Shown: positions 5,644-6,528 of the stretch, piece by piece
How positions within the stretch are numbered: position 1 is the first letter of the stretch
Layout: each line of letters starts with the position of its first letter
From: UBA1206 sp041672465
GTDB taxonomy: Bacteria > Bacillota > Clostridia > Oscillospirales > CAG-382
Assembly (NCBI GenBank): GCA_041672465.1
Contig: JBAYZO010000074.1
Span: 1-6,528, forward strand
DNA length: 6,528 bases
Direction of reading: 5' to 3'
Program-made: the position numbers and the translations under genes
Notes under the pieces: model-generated
What the model saw: only the letters and a program-made list of their open reading frames with translations
Databases searched by the model: none
Told to the model about the DNA's origin: nothing

Positions 5644-6528
5644 ATGAAACTGGGTGATGTTTTTTTATCCGCCTCCTCCATAAAAGAGGCCGAGGGCAGG
5701 GCGTCATTTTCAGGCGTTTCCCAAATGACGCTTATGGAAAACGCCGCGAGGGAGACTATTTCGGCGCTGACGAAGAAAAAAGTCAGCCTCACCGGTGTGG
5801 CTATAATCTGCGGCAGGGGGCGAAACGGCGGATACGGCTATTCGCTCGCCTGCGCGCTTGTCTGGCAGGGGATTAATGTAAGCGTCGTCCATGTCTCCCC
5901 GCCCAAAAACGAAGATTCCTTTAAATATATGGAAAGTTTTGTCGCCGCCGGCGGCAGGCTGCGGAGATATTCCGACGACCCCGACGAGGCCGCCGATATT
6001 ATAACAAACGCCGCCCTTGTGGTGGACGCGCTCCACGGCATGGCGTATTCGGGCGAGATACGGGGCGAGGAGCTTTATTTAGTCGAGCTTGCCAACGCCT
6101 CCGGCGGCTTTATATTGGCGCTTGACCTCCCCACCGGGGTGTACGCCGAGGGCAGGGTTTCGCCCAACTGCGTTATGGCGGATATGACGATAACATACAC
6201 GTCCCACAAGGCCGCAACCCTTGTAACGCCCGCGTCAGAGTACTGCGGGGAAGTGATTGTGGCGGATATCGGCGTTCCCGACGAAATCACCCGAGTCCTC
6301 CGCCCCGAAGGGTTTGTGATAGGCGAGGAAGTTCTCCTGACCCTCCCCCAAAGGGAGGACTGCTCAAATAAATCAACCTTCGGCACGCTTTTAGCGGTTG
6401 TGGGCTCCCCTAATATGCCGGGCGCGGCTTATCTCGCGTCTCTCGGCGCGCTAAGGAGCGGGGTGGGGCTGCTTAAGCTTTCCTCGGACGCCGAGACCCT
6501 TTCGGTGCTGAAAAATCGCTTGTCGGAA
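5644..6528 (+). CDS. nnr: NAD(P)H-hydrate epimerase / ADP-dependent dehydratase, 5' part
   Basis: Nnr repairs NADHX and NADPHX, hydrated forms of the cofactors: the N-terminal domain epimerises them and the C-terminal domain dehydrates them using ADP. The 295 visible codons have no stop. The epimerase domain covers about 12-215, with TLMENAA at 29-35, CGRGRNGGYG at 56-65, VDALHG at 127-132 and LDLPTGV at 160-166. The dehydratase domain starts near 228, with LPQRED at 234-239 and FGTLLAVVGSPNMPGAAYLA at 246-265; its catalytic part lies beyond the window. The epimerase signature is altered: the usual GxxNNGGDG reads GRGRNGGYG, and the usual PSGLDA reads PTGVYA. The start at 5644 has AAAGG 10 bases upstream. 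An in-frame ATG at 5626 would add six residues but lacks a ribosome-binding site. Family assignment is firm; activity of the epimerase half is uncertain. Confidence 0.92.
   Translation, partial: MKLGDVFLSASSIKEAEGRASFSGVSQMTLMENAARETISALTKKKVSLTGVAIICGRGRNGGYGYSLACALVWQGINVSVVHVSPPKNEDSFKYMESFVAAGGRLRRYSDDPDEAADIITNAALVVDALHGMAYSGEIRGEELYLVELANASGGFILALDLPTGVYAEGRVSPNCVMADMTITYTSHKAATLVTPASEYCGEVIVADIGVPDEITRVLRPEGFVIGEEVLLTLPQREDCSNKSTFGTLLAVVGSPNMPGAAYLASLGALRSGVGLLKLSSDAETLSVLKNRLSE

Noticed and set aside
5710..6386. Minus-strand open frames inside nnr (5710-6036, 5838-6041, 6075-6386)
   Set aside because: These are antisense shadows of the conserved nnr coding sequence.

Overview
The window looks like a chromosomal segment from a member of the Clostridia (Bacillota). 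The strongest sign is an IspH enzyme fused to S1 RNA-binding domains and encoded with cmk and plsC, an arrangement typical of that class. Supporting signs are AT-rich sigma-A-type promoters, purine-rich Shine-Dalgarno sites, a TTG start and a Gram-positive-style SGNH lipoprotein. By eye the coding DNA is of middling GC content and the spacers are AT-rich. I see no mobile element, CRISPR array, tRNA or rRNA, and no gene-free stretch longer than about 180 bases.

Layout. Positions 1-3398 hold a tight minus-strand operon, read right to left: cmk (cytidylate kinase, TTG start), a uridine phosphorylase-like gene overlapping cmk by 31 bases, plsC (acyltransferase), and ispH-S1, whose 3' end lies beyond the left edge. 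An extended -10 promoter at 3429-3456 drives it with a short leader. Next, also on minus with its own promoter, is an exported SGNH/GDSL lipoprotein hydrolase (3509-4561). A 182-base divergent spacer follows. On the plus strand come an unrecognised 252-residue protein with propeller-like repeats (4744-5502) and, behind a well-formed promoter, the first 295 codons of nnr (NAD(P)HX epimerase/dehydratase), cut by the right edge.

How the genes relate. The minus operon groups housekeeping functions: CMP/dCMP phosphorylation, pyrimidine nucleoside phosphorolysis, phosphatidic acid synthesis, and the last step of the MEP isoprenoid pathway joined to an S1 RNA-binding protein. The SGNH lipoprotein acts outside the membrane. 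Nnr repairs damaged NAD(P)H. The unknown protein shares no visible pathway with either neighbour.

Most worth a second look: (1) ispH-S1 has no ATG or GTG before its first cluster cysteine, and the best-placed start is an ATA one base after the plsC stop with an AGGAG 10 bases upstream; (2) the uncharacterised propeller-like protein; (3) an Nnr epimerase domain with altered signature residues; (4) Gln in place of Glu in the PlsC EGTR block; (5) a uridine phosphorylase-like gene inserted between cmk and plsC. None of these amounts to a demonstrated new system.
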